64,000 nt of DNA from Methanocorpusculum sp. GTDB taxonomy: Archaea > Halobacteriota > Methanomicrobia > Methanomicrobiales > Methanocorpusculaceae. Below the pieces are notes generated by a model. The model was not told the origin of the DNA and did no database searches. It saw only the letters and a list, made by a program, of their open reading frames with translations. Where the stretch lies: positions 9,299 through 73,298 of the forward strand of contig DALTWK010000007.1 in NCBI GenBank assembly GCA_029987115.1, written 5' to 3'. The first letter of the stretch is position 1; each line of letters starts with the position of its first letter. This document shows positions 28,192 to 37,509 of this stretch, piece after piece. A program made the translations under genes and the position numbers.

Positions 28192-28285
28192 TTTTTTCAC
28201 GCTGTTTCTCTCAAGTATCTGATGTACCTGACCACTGCAGCATACTCTTTCGGCACACCGTTTTTCTTCCAGGACATCAGCAAAT
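28192..28285 (-). pseudogene. Duplicated 3' end of the 87-residue tail-region gene
   Basis: On the minus strand this segment encodes the last ~20 residues of the gene at 34380-34643 (VPKEYAAVVRYIRYLRETA, stop) without change, then diverges and breaks off. It is followed within 40 bases by a copy of the Dit-upstream segment. It is therefore a duplication scar and not a gene. Confidence 0.85.
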
Positions 28286-28321
28286 CCGGTCATGAAGCCG
28301 AGTCTGACGTTCGGGATTTCG

Positions 28322-28457
28322 TGGGTGATGGTTTGCTGCAGGAGAGGATGTACCAATGGAGGTTTGTTTATATGGGGTTGTCAGTGGGTGGTTTTTTGGG
28401 GTTGTCAATGAGTGGGAAGCTTTACAGCAAATTCGGGACGGTGTCAGAATAGGGGGT
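28322..28457. repeat. Duplicated Dit-upstream segment, copy A'
   Basis: Matches 19395-19531. Together with the gene remnant at 28192-28285 it forms the junction of a tandem duplication of the adhesin unit. No Dit coding sequence accompanies it. The following 28458-29076 carries no recognisable gene; it includes a decayed-looking AT/GT-rich stretch and, at its end, the ribosome-binding site of the second adhesin. Confidence 0.85.
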
Positions 28458-29076
28458 TTGGAGGTGGTATGGAAGATGGCGGTTGATGTGATTCGGGGGT
28501 GATGAAAAATCTTGGCGGGTTATTGATGAGTATGAGAGATGGAGAGAAGGGAGATGTGATACTATAGTGAGTGTATGTGACGTAACGTAGACTTTATGTC
28601 ACAACAAAACAAAATAGAAAATATACCTGCAGGGACGAGATTCGGTCGAGTGATACCTTGTTACAAAAGGTCTGATTTTTGCGACTGATTGGGGTGTGCC
28701 AGATATCGACAGTCGGGAGAATTGCGGTTCCCCGGCCGGTAATTGACAATCGATTGTCTCCGGAGCTGCTGAATCGGTGATGATGACAGCGGCTGAAAAT
28801 AAAAAAAGGGAAACATGTTGTTACTGAAGGATTGAATCTGTCTGAAGATGATTCGCTGTGTGAGTATGATAGGACGGGATGGAATTCTTACGCAGTTTAT
28901 TGCAGGATATGATTTGGATGATGTTCCCGGACGCGGGAAGGATATCTGAAGAAGAGTGTTCTGCAGAGGAAGAATGAAAAGACGAACATGAGAAGCTGAC
29001 TGAATGCGCGAAGCTGTTGAAGAAAAATTTGGAAAAGAATCCTGATCTGCCCGTGAGGCGGGTCAAGAGGAGAACT

Positions 29077-32000
29077 ATGAAAAAGATAAACATGAACACG
29101 AAGAAGATTCTGGGCGTTATTGCTGTACTTATGGTTCTGACGGTTGTGTGTGTCGGTGCGGCAGGAGCGGCGAAAGTAACGGAAATAAGCATCGATAAAG
29201 ATTATACGTTGTATACTGGGGCTAATTATGTTGATAGCGAAGTGCTTAGTATTCATGTAATGACTGATACAGCGCCAGAAGCTACGAATTCATTTAAAGT
29301 TTCGTTGATGTATTTGGGTCATACATTTATGGCAAAAGATACTAGTCAGGGAAAAGCTGAGGTGGAGGTTGAATCAACGGATGGTACGAACTATGTTTTA
29401 AAAGTTGCCTATAGTGCTTTATGTAATTATGGTACAGCGAATGCATCTGAAGTGATAGTTAGGGTTGATAATATGGTTACGTATCAGGTTGAGGTAAGAT
29501 CAACAAATAAAGTAACTATAGCAGAAGGTGAACCACCGGTGGGGGGTGTCGCTCGGATTGGCAACCAGGGATATGATACGCTGCAGGGTGCTATTAATGC
29601 TGTTGCTGACGGCGAGACGATTATACTACAGGAGGATGTTGAGCTTACCTCCTATATTCATCTGGACAAGGCTGGAACCTATGTGATTGACGGTGGAAAT
29701 CATAAGGTTGTGCAGTCGGCGAAATATGCTGACGCGAACCCATGTGATGTGTTTAAGTTTGGTGATAGTGGTAATAGTATTACTACGGAAAATTGTAACA
29801 TTACCCTGAAGGATATTACTATCAAAGGTTTCGGTCAGTATGTTGGCAGTGGACAAACTGAAATCGGTGGAGAAGGTGTTAAGTCATGGGGTAATGGTAT
29901 TGTACAGTGCCTGAACTGCACGATGACACTCCAGAATGTGACCTTTGAGAATAACAAGAACTATTATTCTGGTGGTTCTCCGGGATCTGTTATTAAGAGT
30001 GCAGGGTGTCTGCTGACCGTTGACGGCTGTACCTTTAAATCGAACAGTACGGATCAGGATTTCCTTCAGCTTGACTGCGAATCATCCGGCAATACTGCGC
30101 ACAGTGTGATTAAGAACACGGTGTTTGATGGTAACAACTTCACTGGTGCATGCCTGCTTAATATTTGCGGCACTGAAGGTAATACTCAGACTGTTGGGTC
30201 TGCTGTCACCGTGCAGAATTGTAAGTTCAAAGGAAACAATGGTGGTTCCAATTCATCATGTCAGGCAATCATCTATGAAAACAAGGCAGCGGCTACGATT
30301 AAAGACTGTACTTTTGATGGTAACACTCTGACAAGTACGGGGTCAAAGCTGACACTGATTCGTGCGAAAGGAACGGTTACAATTACCGACAACCTCTTTA
30401 CCGGAAATACGCTGACCTTTAATCCGAGTTCCACATATCCGGCATCGTCTGCGATGATTCTTGACAAGGAAAACATTGCTGTAACGAATGATGTTGTTAC
30501 CGGAAATGTGTTCATGGATAATAATCATGTGAGCGGGGATGATGCAAGCAAGTTGAAGGGCGGAGATGTCAGTATCTATGTTAAAGGTGTTACTGCAGAT
30601 TTAAGCGGAAATTACTGGGGAACCGGTTCGGATAATGGTAGAACATTATGGATTAAAAAAGGGTTCGATGTCTATAATGATGGTGGTGCGGTAACAGCTT
30701 CTACATACTGTGGTTCATGGTCACAGAAGACGGCGGAAGATGAGAAGTATGGTGTTACGGTAACCGACGAGGTATCTGATGCAAAGATTGGTGATACACC
30801 ATATGCAAATCTGGCGGATGCGATTGATGCGGTTCCTGCAGACAACACTGTGGCTACACCGTACGAAATTGATATTCTCAGGGATATCACATTAAACGAT
30901 AGCAGTGAGAGATTTACGGTTAACGCGGGCGGTGTCACGATAGATGGTAATGGTCATACTATCGGGGTTACCAAGAATTATCAAATGTATTCTCAAAATT
31001 TAGGTGACGGTCTTGTAACGTTGTATGGTGATGATGATGTTTTAAAGAATGTTGTTCTTAGTGACGGGGGTTATGGCAGAACATATGTTTTGAGTAATTC
31101 AAGCTGTAAGAGAGTAGTATACGATAACGTTGAATTTAATGCCATGTGGTTTGGGTATAGGTATGGATATTTGAGTGAGAGTGCTACTTTTAATAACTGC
31201 AGGATTAATGTAGGTGGGAATTCAATCCATTTTGATGGGGCCAATACGGTTCATGATGTCCTGACTGTAAGTAATTGTTCAATTAAAGGAATTGTAGCAT
31301 TACCAGGCACTCTCGAAAGCACAATTATAACAAATTGTGATTTTAGTGCACTTGGAAATGAAAGTTATTGGCACATGGCTGGTATAGCTTCGTATGGGGC
31401 GAATATGGTGATTACCAACTGCAATTTTGATTCAGTTTGCTATTGCGGTTCGGGTAATTCTGGTGTTCTTTTTTCGGGTTACCCTGGTATAATAGAATTT
31501 GATAACTGTGCTGTTGTCGAAAGTTTTGATCCGTTAATTGTAGATAATTCGTATACGATTACTGATATTGTGTCTGGTAATGGTACTGATTGTGTTTATA
31601 TGTTTGATGTTGAAACTGTGGATGTTGACAGTCAAAAGAAATGTATTGGTGGCGTGTTGCTTGGTGGTACAAAAGACGTTTTGAAAAATCATGTAGCTCC
31701 TGGATATATGTTGAAAGAAATCAGGACGGGAGTTGAAGGAAGACCAAATCAGTATGAGGTTGTTTCCGGATACAAAGCGATTGCGGCTGAATATTCGTAC
31801 GACGGAACTGTGAGCACGCCGGCATTAAGTACTGAGGGTGGTTGTGTTGCTGGCGGAAGTACGTCGAATCCGACGTATTTCTACAGTACGTCTGCAAACG
31901 GTAAAGGTAGTCCGTGGAACGATCTTGCCGGAAAAACTCTTAATGCAGGATCCTACTATGTTTATGCAACTTATGATATTGGTGGAAAGGCGGGTGTAGA

Positions 32001-34086
32001 AAGCCAGCGTTCGACGTTTTCGGTAGCGAAGGCAGATCAGAATGAACCGGGTATCACGGTGGATGCATATGACGGTTACATTTCTGTAACTGTCGGAGAC
32101 AGCTCTACAGTCAAAAACTATGAATATGCGTATAACGTAGGAAGTTCTCTTGCGTCGTCACCTACATGGATACCAGTTAACGGAAATACATTTGAGATTA
32201 CCGGACTGAAGGCATCGACTACGTATACCGTTGGTGTCAAAGCAAAAGAGAGTGTCAATTATAACGCATCTTCTGCGAGCACGACTACTGTTACAACTAA
32301 ATCTGTGTTTTCTGTAACGTACAATGCAAACGGCGGTATCGGCGGAACTACGCAGAACTCGGTGAATGGAAAGGTAAATCTGAAGTCGACCAGTATTGTT
32401 TCACGTGAAGGATACACGGTTTCAGAGAAATGGTACACTGCTGCAGAAGGAGGAACTGAAGTTTCAAGCCCTGTAGAAGAGGGTATGACTGTATATGCTC
32501 ACTGGACCGGAAACGAGTACACGATTACATTCAACAATGACGGTACAGTCACCACACAGAAACTCAATTATGGTAGTGAAGCAACGGCACTTACTGCAGT
32601 AACTCAGAAGGATAATTACTCGTTTGCCGGATGGGCCACCACGCAGAACGGAACTGTAGTTTATGCGGATAAGCAGGAAGTTCAGGATCTCGGAGATATT
32701 ACGCTCTATGCGGTATGGGTTGAAAGTGAAAAGACGTATGCGATTAAAGCGAACGTTGCTAACTCTTCTGGAACCGTGAAGATTAAGCTGATGAAAGGTT
32801 CTGCGACGATTATGGATTATGTGGACTATACCGATGCAGAAACGAATCTTTTCAGTGGTATCACGAGTGGATTATACAACCTGGTTGCAGTTGATAATGG
32901 TGGAAACGGCAAGACTGTTACGGTATCATTTGAGCTTACCGAAGCCAAGACAGTTGACGTAACATTCCCGGCCTCCGCTGTAAACTCCAAGGTCGAAGTT
33001 AAGACTGCTAACAACACACCGGCAGTTGTCGTCGGTGAACTTGACAAGGAAGCTGAAGCAAAAGCTGAGACTGGAAGTACGGTTACCATTACGCTAACCG
33101 TTGAAGCAAAGGTTGAAGCTGAAGTCGCTGAGTCTGCCAAAAGCGAGGAGAAGAATGTTCAGGTTGCAATCGAAGCAATTAAGGTTGAGGATGCGGTGAC
33201 GCAACAGTCCGATGTAATTGAGTATCTCGAAGTCACTGTTACGAAGAAAGTTAACGAAACTAACCCAGTGACACTTGCAGAGACAAGCAATGTCATTGAA
33301 CTGGTTATTCCGTTCGACATGACCAACAAGACAAATATTGTTGTTTACCGCAACCACGATGGAAAAGTGGAACAACTTGAAGAGTTGAAGACGAAACCAA
33401 CTGGTGCTTATGACGACGGAAAATACTTCGTTGGCGAAGGTTTGATTTACGTTTACGCCCAGAAGTTCTCGACCTATGCAGTTGGATACAAGGATTCTAC
33501 AAAACCAGTTGCATCTTCTTCCGGTTCCACCGTCACATCCTTCATCGGTGACTACTCCGGAAACAACACATTCGACTTCTCCAGAGCGACAGTTGTCACT
33601 GCAATCCAGCTCGTTGAAGGATCTGACATCACCAAATCCGTCAGATACACACCAACCTCTGCAAAATCAGGTGCATGGTATGCCTTCACTGTTGATGCAG
33701 CAGGATATGCGGCAAACTCCAATGGTCTTGGACATATCTGGTTCCAGATTCCGTTAGATGTCCTCGAAACCAAGAATGTCACCGAGATGCAGGCAGTTCT
33801 CGACCAGGCAAACGTAACCTACTTCCTGAACAAGGACAACAGATATGCCTACTATGAAGCTGACATCACGTCTGTCGACGGAACATTCACCATCAGCTTC
33901 GATGGAACTGCACAGGTGAAGAAGACAGAAGAGAGTCCTGTAGTTTCTGAAGAACCTGTTGTTACTCCGGTTGAACCGGTAACACCGGTAACACCTGTTG
34001 CACAGGCAGCGACACCGATGCCGATTTTCGGTATTCTGGCTGGTCTTGGCGCGGTTTGTGTTCTTCTGAAAACAAGAAGAGACTAA
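29077..34086 (+). CDS. Large beta-helix/InlB-repeat adhesin-like surface protein
   Basis: The start at 29077 (MKKINMNTKK) is chosen because agaggag lies 7 bases upstream; an earlier in-frame ATG at 29017 would place 20 charged residues before the signal peptide. 1669 residues: signal peptide to about 35 (ILGVIAVLMVLTVVCVGAAG), two right-handed beta-helix regions (about 150-500, opening YDTLQGAINAVADGETIIL; and about 575-870, opening YANLADAIDAV), a fibronectin-III-like segment (about 985-1075), InlB/Listeria-Bacteroides repeats (about 1080-1215, VTYNANGG and YAHW), the C-terminal domain shared with the first adhesin (about 1486-1610), and a PGF-CTERM-like end (MPIFGILAGLGA, hydrophobic, KTRRD). 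Surface display is well supported; adhesion is inferred. Paralogue of the upstream gene by duplication of the unit. Confidence 0.87.
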   Translation: MKKINMNTKKILGVIAVLMVLTVVCVGAAGAAKVTEISIDKDYTLYTGANYVDSEVLSIHVMTDTAPEATNSFKVSLMYLGHTFMAKDTSQGKAEVEVESTDGTNYVLKVAYSALCNYGTANASEVIVRVDNMVTYQVEVRSTNKVTIAEGEPPVGGVARIGNQGYDTLQGAINAVADGETIILQEDVELTSYIHLDKAGTYVIDGGNHKVVQSAKYADANPCDVFKFGDSGNSITTENCNITLKDITIKGFGQYVGSGQTEIGGEGVKSWGNGIVQCLNCTMTLQNVTFENNKNYYSGGSPGSVIKSAGCLLTVDGCTFKSNSTDQDFLQLDCESSGNTAHSVIKNTVFDGNNFTGACLLNICGTEGNTQTVGSAVTVQNCKFKGNNGGSNSSCQAIIYENKAAATIKDCTFDGNTLTSTGSKLTLIRAKGTVTITDNLFTGNTLTFNPSSTYPASSAMILDKENIAVTNDVVTGNVFMDNNHVSGDDASKLKGGDVSIYVKGVTADLSGNYWGTGSDNGRTLWIKKGFDVYNDGGAVTASTYCGSWSQKTAEDEKYGVTVTDEVSDAKIGDTPYANLADAIDAVPADNTVATPYEIDILRDITLNDSSERFTVNAGGVTIDGNGHTIGVTKNYQMYSQNLGDGLVTLYGDDDVLKNVVLSDGGYGRTYVLSNSSCKRVVYDNVEFNAMWFGYRYGYLSESATFNNCRINVGGNSIHFDGANTVHDVLTVSNCSIKGIVALPGTLESTIITNCDFSALGNESYWHMAGIASYGANMVITNCNFDSVCYCGSGNSGVLFSGYPGIIEFDNCAVVESFDPLIVDNSYTITDIVSGNGTDCVYMFDVETVDVDSQKKCIGGVLLGGTKDVLKNHVAPGYMLKEIRTGVEGRPNQYEVVSGYKAIAAEYSYDGTVSTPALSTEGGCVAGGSTSNPTYFYSTSANGKGSPWNDLAGKTLNAGSYYVYATYDIGGKAGVESQRSTFSVAKADQNEPGITVDAYDGYISVTVGDSSTVKNYEYAYNVGSSLASSPTWIPVNGNTFEITGLKASTTYTVGVKAKESVNYNASSASTTTVTTKSVFSVTYNANGGIGGTTQNSVNGKVNLKSTSIVSREGYTVSEKWYTAAEGGTEVSSPVEEGMTVYAHWTGNEYTITFNNDGTVTTQKLNYGSEATALTAVTQKDNYSFAGWATTQNGTVVYADKQEVQDLGDITLYAVWVESEKTYAIKANVANSSGTVKIKLMKGSATIMDYVDYTDAETNLFSGITSGLYNLVAVDNGGNGKTVTVSFELTEAKTVDVTFPASAVNSKVEVKTANNTPAVVVGELDKEAEAKAETGSTVTITLTVEAKVEAEVAESAKSEEKNVQVAIEAIKVEDAVTQQSDVIEYLEVTVTKKVNETNPVTLAETSNVIELVIPFDMTNKTNIVVYRNHDGKVEQLEELKTKPTGAYDDGKYFVGEGLIYVYAQKFSTYAVGYKDSTKPVASSSGSTVTSFIGDYSGNNTFDFSRATVVTAIQLVEGSDITKSVRYTPTSAKSGAWYAFTVDAAGYAANSNGLGHIWFQIPLDVLETKNVTEMQAVLDQANVTYFLNKDNRYAYYEADITSVDGTFTISFDGTAQVKKTEESPVVSEEPVVTPVEPVTPVTPVAQAATPMPIFGILAGLGAVCVLLKTRRD

Positions 34087-34112
34087 CCCCTTCTTTTTTA
34101 CGGTGATTAAGG

Positions 34113-34367
34113 ATGACTGAAAGAAAGGATACAGGAAGGCCGGGCAAGAAACGGATTACCTTCTATGTTGATGCGCATACGGACGCTGTTCTGCAGAAGC
34201 ATATGGAGGAAACGGGTGAGACGAATGTTACCGCGATGATTTGCCGGATGATTCGTGCGTATGGTGGAGAGAGTTCTGCTGGTGCCGTGAAGAAAAGAGA
34301 CGATCTCGAAGAACGGGTAAAGTTTGTTGAAGCTGTTTGCCGGAAACTGCTGATGGAGAAGGATTAA
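34113..34367 (+). CDS. Small ribbon-helix-helix-like protein with coiled-coil end
   Basis: An 84-residue protein: GRPGKKRITFYVDAHTD (basic arm and beta strand), then helices with TNVTAMICRMIRAYGGE, which is the ribbon-helix-helix layout, and a charged C-terminal helix (KKRDDLEERVKFVEAVCRKL). It starts 27 bases after the adhesin stop, with taaggatg as ribosome-binding context, so it may be co-transcribed with the adhesin and regulate it. The first adhesin has no equivalent gene after it, so the tandem copy of this gene was lost. Confidence 0.6.
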   Translation: MTERKDTGRPGKKRITFYVDAHTDAVLQKHMEETGETNVTAMICRMIRAYGGESSAGAVKKRDDLEERVKFVEAVCRKLLMEKD

Positions 34368-34379
34368 ATTTTCTGTTTT

Positions 34380-34643
34380 TCACGCTGTTTCTCTCAGATA
34401 CCGAATATACCTGACCACTGCAGCATACTCTTTCGGCACACCGTTTTCTGAAAGATACTCTTCTAAGACATCAGCCACGAACAGTTCTTTGCTGCCGGCA
34501 ATCCGTTTCTGGAACATGTTGATCTGGCGGGGAGTGCATCCTTCCATGCCGGGGAGAAGAGCAATCGCTGAAGAAAACTTTTCTTTGTTTTGCAGAATGA
34601 TTTCCTTCTGTTTCAGTGTCAGCGGTGCAGCTCCCCGTGTCAT
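34380..34643 (-). CDS. Tail-region hypothetical protein (87 residues)
   Basis: A small helical, charged protein starting 2 bases after the tape measure stop on the same strand. I do not recognise it. Its position between the tape measure and (ancestrally) the Dit gene suggests a tail component or assembly factor. Its 3' end was duplicated at 28192-28285, which shows that the adhesin unit was inserted just downstream of it. Confidence 0.6.
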   Translation of the reverse strand: MTRGAAPLTLKQKEIILQNKEKFSSAIALLPGMEGCTPRQINMFQKRIAGSKELFVADVLEEYLSENGVPKEYAAVVRYIRYLRETA

Positions 34644-34644
34644 G

Positions 34645-36249
34645 TTATCTCACCGCCGGATTGTTTGCCGAGTTGACGGAGTTCTTCCGGGATTCGACTG
34701 AAGCAGAGATGCCGTCCTTTGTCTCATCTTTCAAAACAATAGTCGTCTCCTGCTGTGATGGTGACCAGAGTGAATCCCACCAGTCGCCGATAGAGTTGGA
34801 GATGTCAATCAACCAGTTGTTGAATCCTCCAATCGCAGTGGTATCATTGTACTCTTTCCGGATTTCATCCATCTCATCACTCATCACAATCTGCGTAATC
34901 TCGTCATGGTTGTCGGCGATTTCGAGAAGCGTGTTTGCGGCAATACCGGGTGCCTGTGATGCCGCGTCAAGAGCTGATGCACCCAGATTGACGGTCTCGC
35001 CGAGTTTCTGTGTCTGATTCCCTGCCGAGAGTTCGATTTTGAGTTGATGCTGCTCCCAGGTTTCGTATTCTTTGTTCAGCTCAGTGAGAGTCTTGCGTTG
35101 GTCATCCAGAGCGGCAGTCTGCGTCTGTGTTTTTCCGGTGTTGGAGGTAATATATCCTGCCAACCGTGAAGCAGTCTTGCCGTTAATCTCCAGCTCGGTG
35201 TTGAGCATGTGAACGATTCCCTGTTCATCGCCGATTGCTTTTGATTCCTTGACTAACCGCTGCATGTACGTGCTTGCCAGAGCTTCTGAACCGAGTTCCT
35301 CCGCTTTTGCTGCCGCAAGTGATTCGACTGAACTGATAAGGTCCTGAATATCGTCGAGTTCGCCGGCTTTGTAGGCATTGCCGATAAGATTGCTTGCATC
35401 TTCTGCAGACATCCCAAGCAGCTGGAATGCCCTGTCTCCCTGGTCCAGCAGAGATATCAGCGTCGACATCGGCACCGCGGTCTGTCTGCTGATATCATAC
35501 CATAAGCCGAGATAGTCGAGATTCTCATCAAGCGAAATACTCCACTTTTTCACGACGGTGTTGATTGCATCAAAATCTGAGAAACTGTCTCCCGCTTTGC
35601 TTAACTGGTCAAAGAAGGACAGATACTCTTTCGTGAATTCTTCCAGCTGAGAATCATCGACATCGTAGAGAATGTGAATTTTTCCAACAAGGGACCCGAC
35701 CGTAGCGTAGTCGTCGCCGAGTTCTGCAGCAATCCGTGTTGCCATGTCTGAATACTGTTCCAAGACTTCTCCGGTAGCTCCTGTTGCCGCGTTCAATGAA
35801 CTGCTCATGTCATCTATCTTTTTCTTTGCCTCTGCCGCCTGTGTTGCGATTTCTTTGAATTTGCTGATAACCTGCGTTATACCGACCGTAACACCGATTG
35901 CACCGAGTCCGGTCTTGACTTTGTCCAGGAGACCGGCAGTTGTATTGGACTGGTCACCCATCTCCTTCACATCGTTTTTCGCATTGCCGGCGGCGTCTCC
36001 TTCTTTCTCGATGTCTTTGGCCGCTTCTTGCACAGCTTCGGCAAGGTTTTCTTGTGCTGCTTCATTTGCCTGCACTTCTCGTGTCAGGTCATTGGTAGAG
36101 CGGGATGCCTGCTCAGTAGCGGTTGTCAGATTGCTTGAGACGGTTGTACCGAGGTTTCTCGTCTGCTGCTGTGCCTGCCTGATACTTGTGGTGAATGACT
36201 TTGTATCGAGCTTCAAAGTGGCGATAAGTTCGCCTACGTCGAGTCCCAT
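34645..36249 (-). CDS. Tail tape measure protein
   Basis: A 534-residue protein with the hallmarks of a tape measure protein, which sets siphovirus tail length: start MGLDVGELIATLKLDTKSFT, long alanine/glutamine-rich coiled coils (about 20-150), a hydrophobic segment (LGAIGVTVGITQVISKF, about 112-130), and helical repeats afterwards. At 534 residues it would specify a short tail of very roughly 80 nm. It follows the two chaperone genes, as usual, but a toxin-antitoxin pair on the other strand separates them. Confidence 0.82.
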   Translation of the reverse strand: MGLDVGELIATLKLDTKSFTTSIRQAQQQTRNLGTTVSSNLTTATEQASRSTNDLTREVQANEAAQENLAEAVQEAAKDIEKEGDAAGNAKNDVKEMGDQSNTTAGLLDKVKTGLGAIGVTVGITQVISKFKEIATQAAEAKKKIDDMSSSLNAATGATGEVLEQYSDMATRIAAELGDDYATVGSLVGKIHILYDVDDSQLEEFTKEYLSFFDQLSKAGDSFSDFDAINTVVKKWSISLDENLDYLGLWYDISRQTAVPMSTLISLLDQGDRAFQLLGMSAEDASNLIGNAYKAGELDDIQDLISSVESLAAAKAEELGSEALASTYMQRLVKESKAIGDEQGIVHMLNTELEINGKTASRLAGYITSNTGKTQTQTAALDDQRKTLTELNKEYETWEQHQLKIELSAGNQTQKLGETVNLGASALDAASQAPGIAANTLLEIADNHDEITQIVMSDEMDEIRKEYNDTTAIGGFNNWLIDISNSIGDWWDSLWSPSQQETTIVLKDETKDGISASVESRKNSVNSANNPAVR

Positions 36250-36364
36250 TACAAGCCTCCGTTCGTTGAGTTCATGTGATTTTGTATCATTATTCTCTGG
36301 TTTTTCTGTGGTTGTGCCGGTTCATCGGGAAAGTATTTTTCTTAGAACGGCGACATTATTATTC

Positions 36365-36565
36365 ATGCAAACAATCGAAGTTTCAGATGTTGTATATCAG
36401 CGCATTCTTTCTCAGCGCGAAGGAAGTGAATCCATTTCCTCTGTTCTTCTCCGCATATTACCGGAAGAAAACTGGGATGTGGAGAAGATTTCCGCAGACA
36501 TGGATGAAGCTTTACAATCCACCACGAAACTCCATACACTTGACGAGGTTTTTGGTGACCTATAA
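36365..36565 (+). CDS. Antitoxin of a RelBE-type module
   Basis: A 66-residue protein starting MQTIEVSDVVYQRILSQREG: a short strand and helix for DNA binding, then an acidic helical toxin-wrapping half (NWDVEKISADMDEAL). Such antitoxins bind the toxin and the operon promoter. Its last bases overlap the start of the toxin gene. It lies on the plus strand in the gap between two minus-strand tail genes. The start is at an ATG that follows the AT-rich gacattattattc. Confidence 0.65.
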   Translation: MQTIEVSDVVYQRILSQREGSESISSVLLRILPEENWDVEKISADMDEALQSTTKLHTLDEVFGDL

Positions 36566-36848
36566 TATCCGTTTTACCGACAAGGCATGTGATTTTCTGA
36601 GGGCCATTCCGGAGAAACATAAACCGGCGGTTCTGCGGAAAATCCGGCAATGCCTTGGTGAATACCTGAAAATCAATACTCATCAGTGTAACAAAAAACT
36701 GCTCAAGGGTTCCAGCCCGGAAAGATACCGGCTGCATATCGGAATGACATACACTCTTTTCTATCTTATCGACGAAGACAGTCAGATGGTCATCGTAACG
36801 AATGCAATGGGAATTAATCAGGCCCATAACCGGTACAACAGATTCTAA
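36555..36848 (+). CDS. RelE-like toxin
   Basis: A 97-residue RelE-family toxin, which typically cuts mRNA in the ribosomal A site. It begins YNIRFTDKACDFLRAIPEKH and continues with ILRKIRQCLGEYL-like helices, LLKGSSPERYRLHIGMTYTL and a C-terminal VIVTNAMGINQAHNRYNRF, the usual strand order with basic and aromatic end residues. The start is GTG at 36555 (TTG at 36552 is an alternative), overlapping the antitoxin stop by 11 bases. Probably an addiction module that stabilises the provirus. Confidence 0.75.
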   Translation: MTYNIRFTDKACDFLRAIPEKHKPAVLRKIRQCLGEYLKINTHQCNKKLLKGSSPERYRLHIGMTYTLFYLIDEDSQMVIVTNAMGINQAHNRYNRF

Positions 36849-36857
36849 CTGAGTCAT

Positions 36858-37172
36858 TTACACGCCTCCGAACATCAGATGCAGCTTGTGTGCAATTTCT
36901 TCAGATGTCATTTCCTTTGTCTCCTGTTTTGAGGTATCGCGGTAGAAGTCGGTCCACTTGTACACTTTTCTGGATCTGCGGGGTGTCGTATTGGCAATCA
37001 TGGCAAGCAGATTTCCTTCGTAGATGTTCTGCTGCAGCGTTTCGTTCTGCCGGTGTTTCGTTCTCCCGCGGATAAGCAGGATAAGATCATACAGAGAAGT
37101 GCGCCAGAACGATTCAGCGTTGTCAAAAATGCCGGAAGATAACCACTCGTCTGCTGTTTCACGCAGCGTCAT
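36858..37172 (-). CDS. Tail assembly chaperone, second gene
   Basis: A 104-residue protein whose start overlaps the previous gene's stop by ATGA (37169-37172). Order and size fit the second of the two tail assembly chaperones (lambda gpGT-like) that coat the tape measure during assembly. Visible are TADEWLSSGIFDNAESFWRT-like helices and a basic middle (TPRRSRKVYKW). In many phages this product is made by frameshifting; here re-initiation at the overlap seems enough. Assigned mostly from position. Confidence 0.5.
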   Translation of the reverse strand: MTLRETADEWLSSGIFDNAESFWRTSLYDLILLIRGRTKHRQNETLQQNIYEGNLLAMIANTTPRRSRKVYKWTDFYRDTSKQETKEMTSEEIAHKLHLMFGGV

Positions 37173-37501
37173 AGTCTCCTCCGGCGAAGTGCGTTTTTTA
37201 CAGCGTGGCTTTCAGCTGGCGGTAGGGTGTACATCTCCTGGTAGCATTCCAAGAAAATTCGCTGACACTCCTCGATGCTGCCTGAATATAATTCATCGAG
37301 TTTTTCAGATGAGAGATGATGACCGTCTTCATCTTCGATGATGTTCTCGATGACAGCCCGGGCAAAACGGAGGTTAACCTGTTTCGGGTTGATACCCAAT
37401 AACAGGTTAGAATTCGTCTGCTCCTCCAGGTTGCACATGTTTTCGAGAGACGGCACAATCCGGTACCGCTGCCCGAGGATTCTGATGGGTTTATACCGCA
37501 T
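37169..37501 (-). CDS. Tail assembly chaperone, first gene
   Basis: A 110-residue protein located two genes before the tape measure. It has a short beta start (RYKPIRILGQRYRIVPSLE) and a helical rest (IIEDEDGHHLSSEKLDELY). Size and place match the first tail assembly chaperone (gpG-like). The end, NALRRRRL, is basic. The identity rests on order and not on a recognised motif. Confidence 0.5.
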   Translation of the reverse strand: MRYKPIRILGQRYRIVPSLENMCNLEEQTNSNLLLGINPKQVNLRFARAVIENIIEDEDGHHLSSEKLDELYSGSIEECQRIFLECYQEMYTLPPAESHAVKNALRRRRL

Positions 37502-37509
37502 AATTCACC

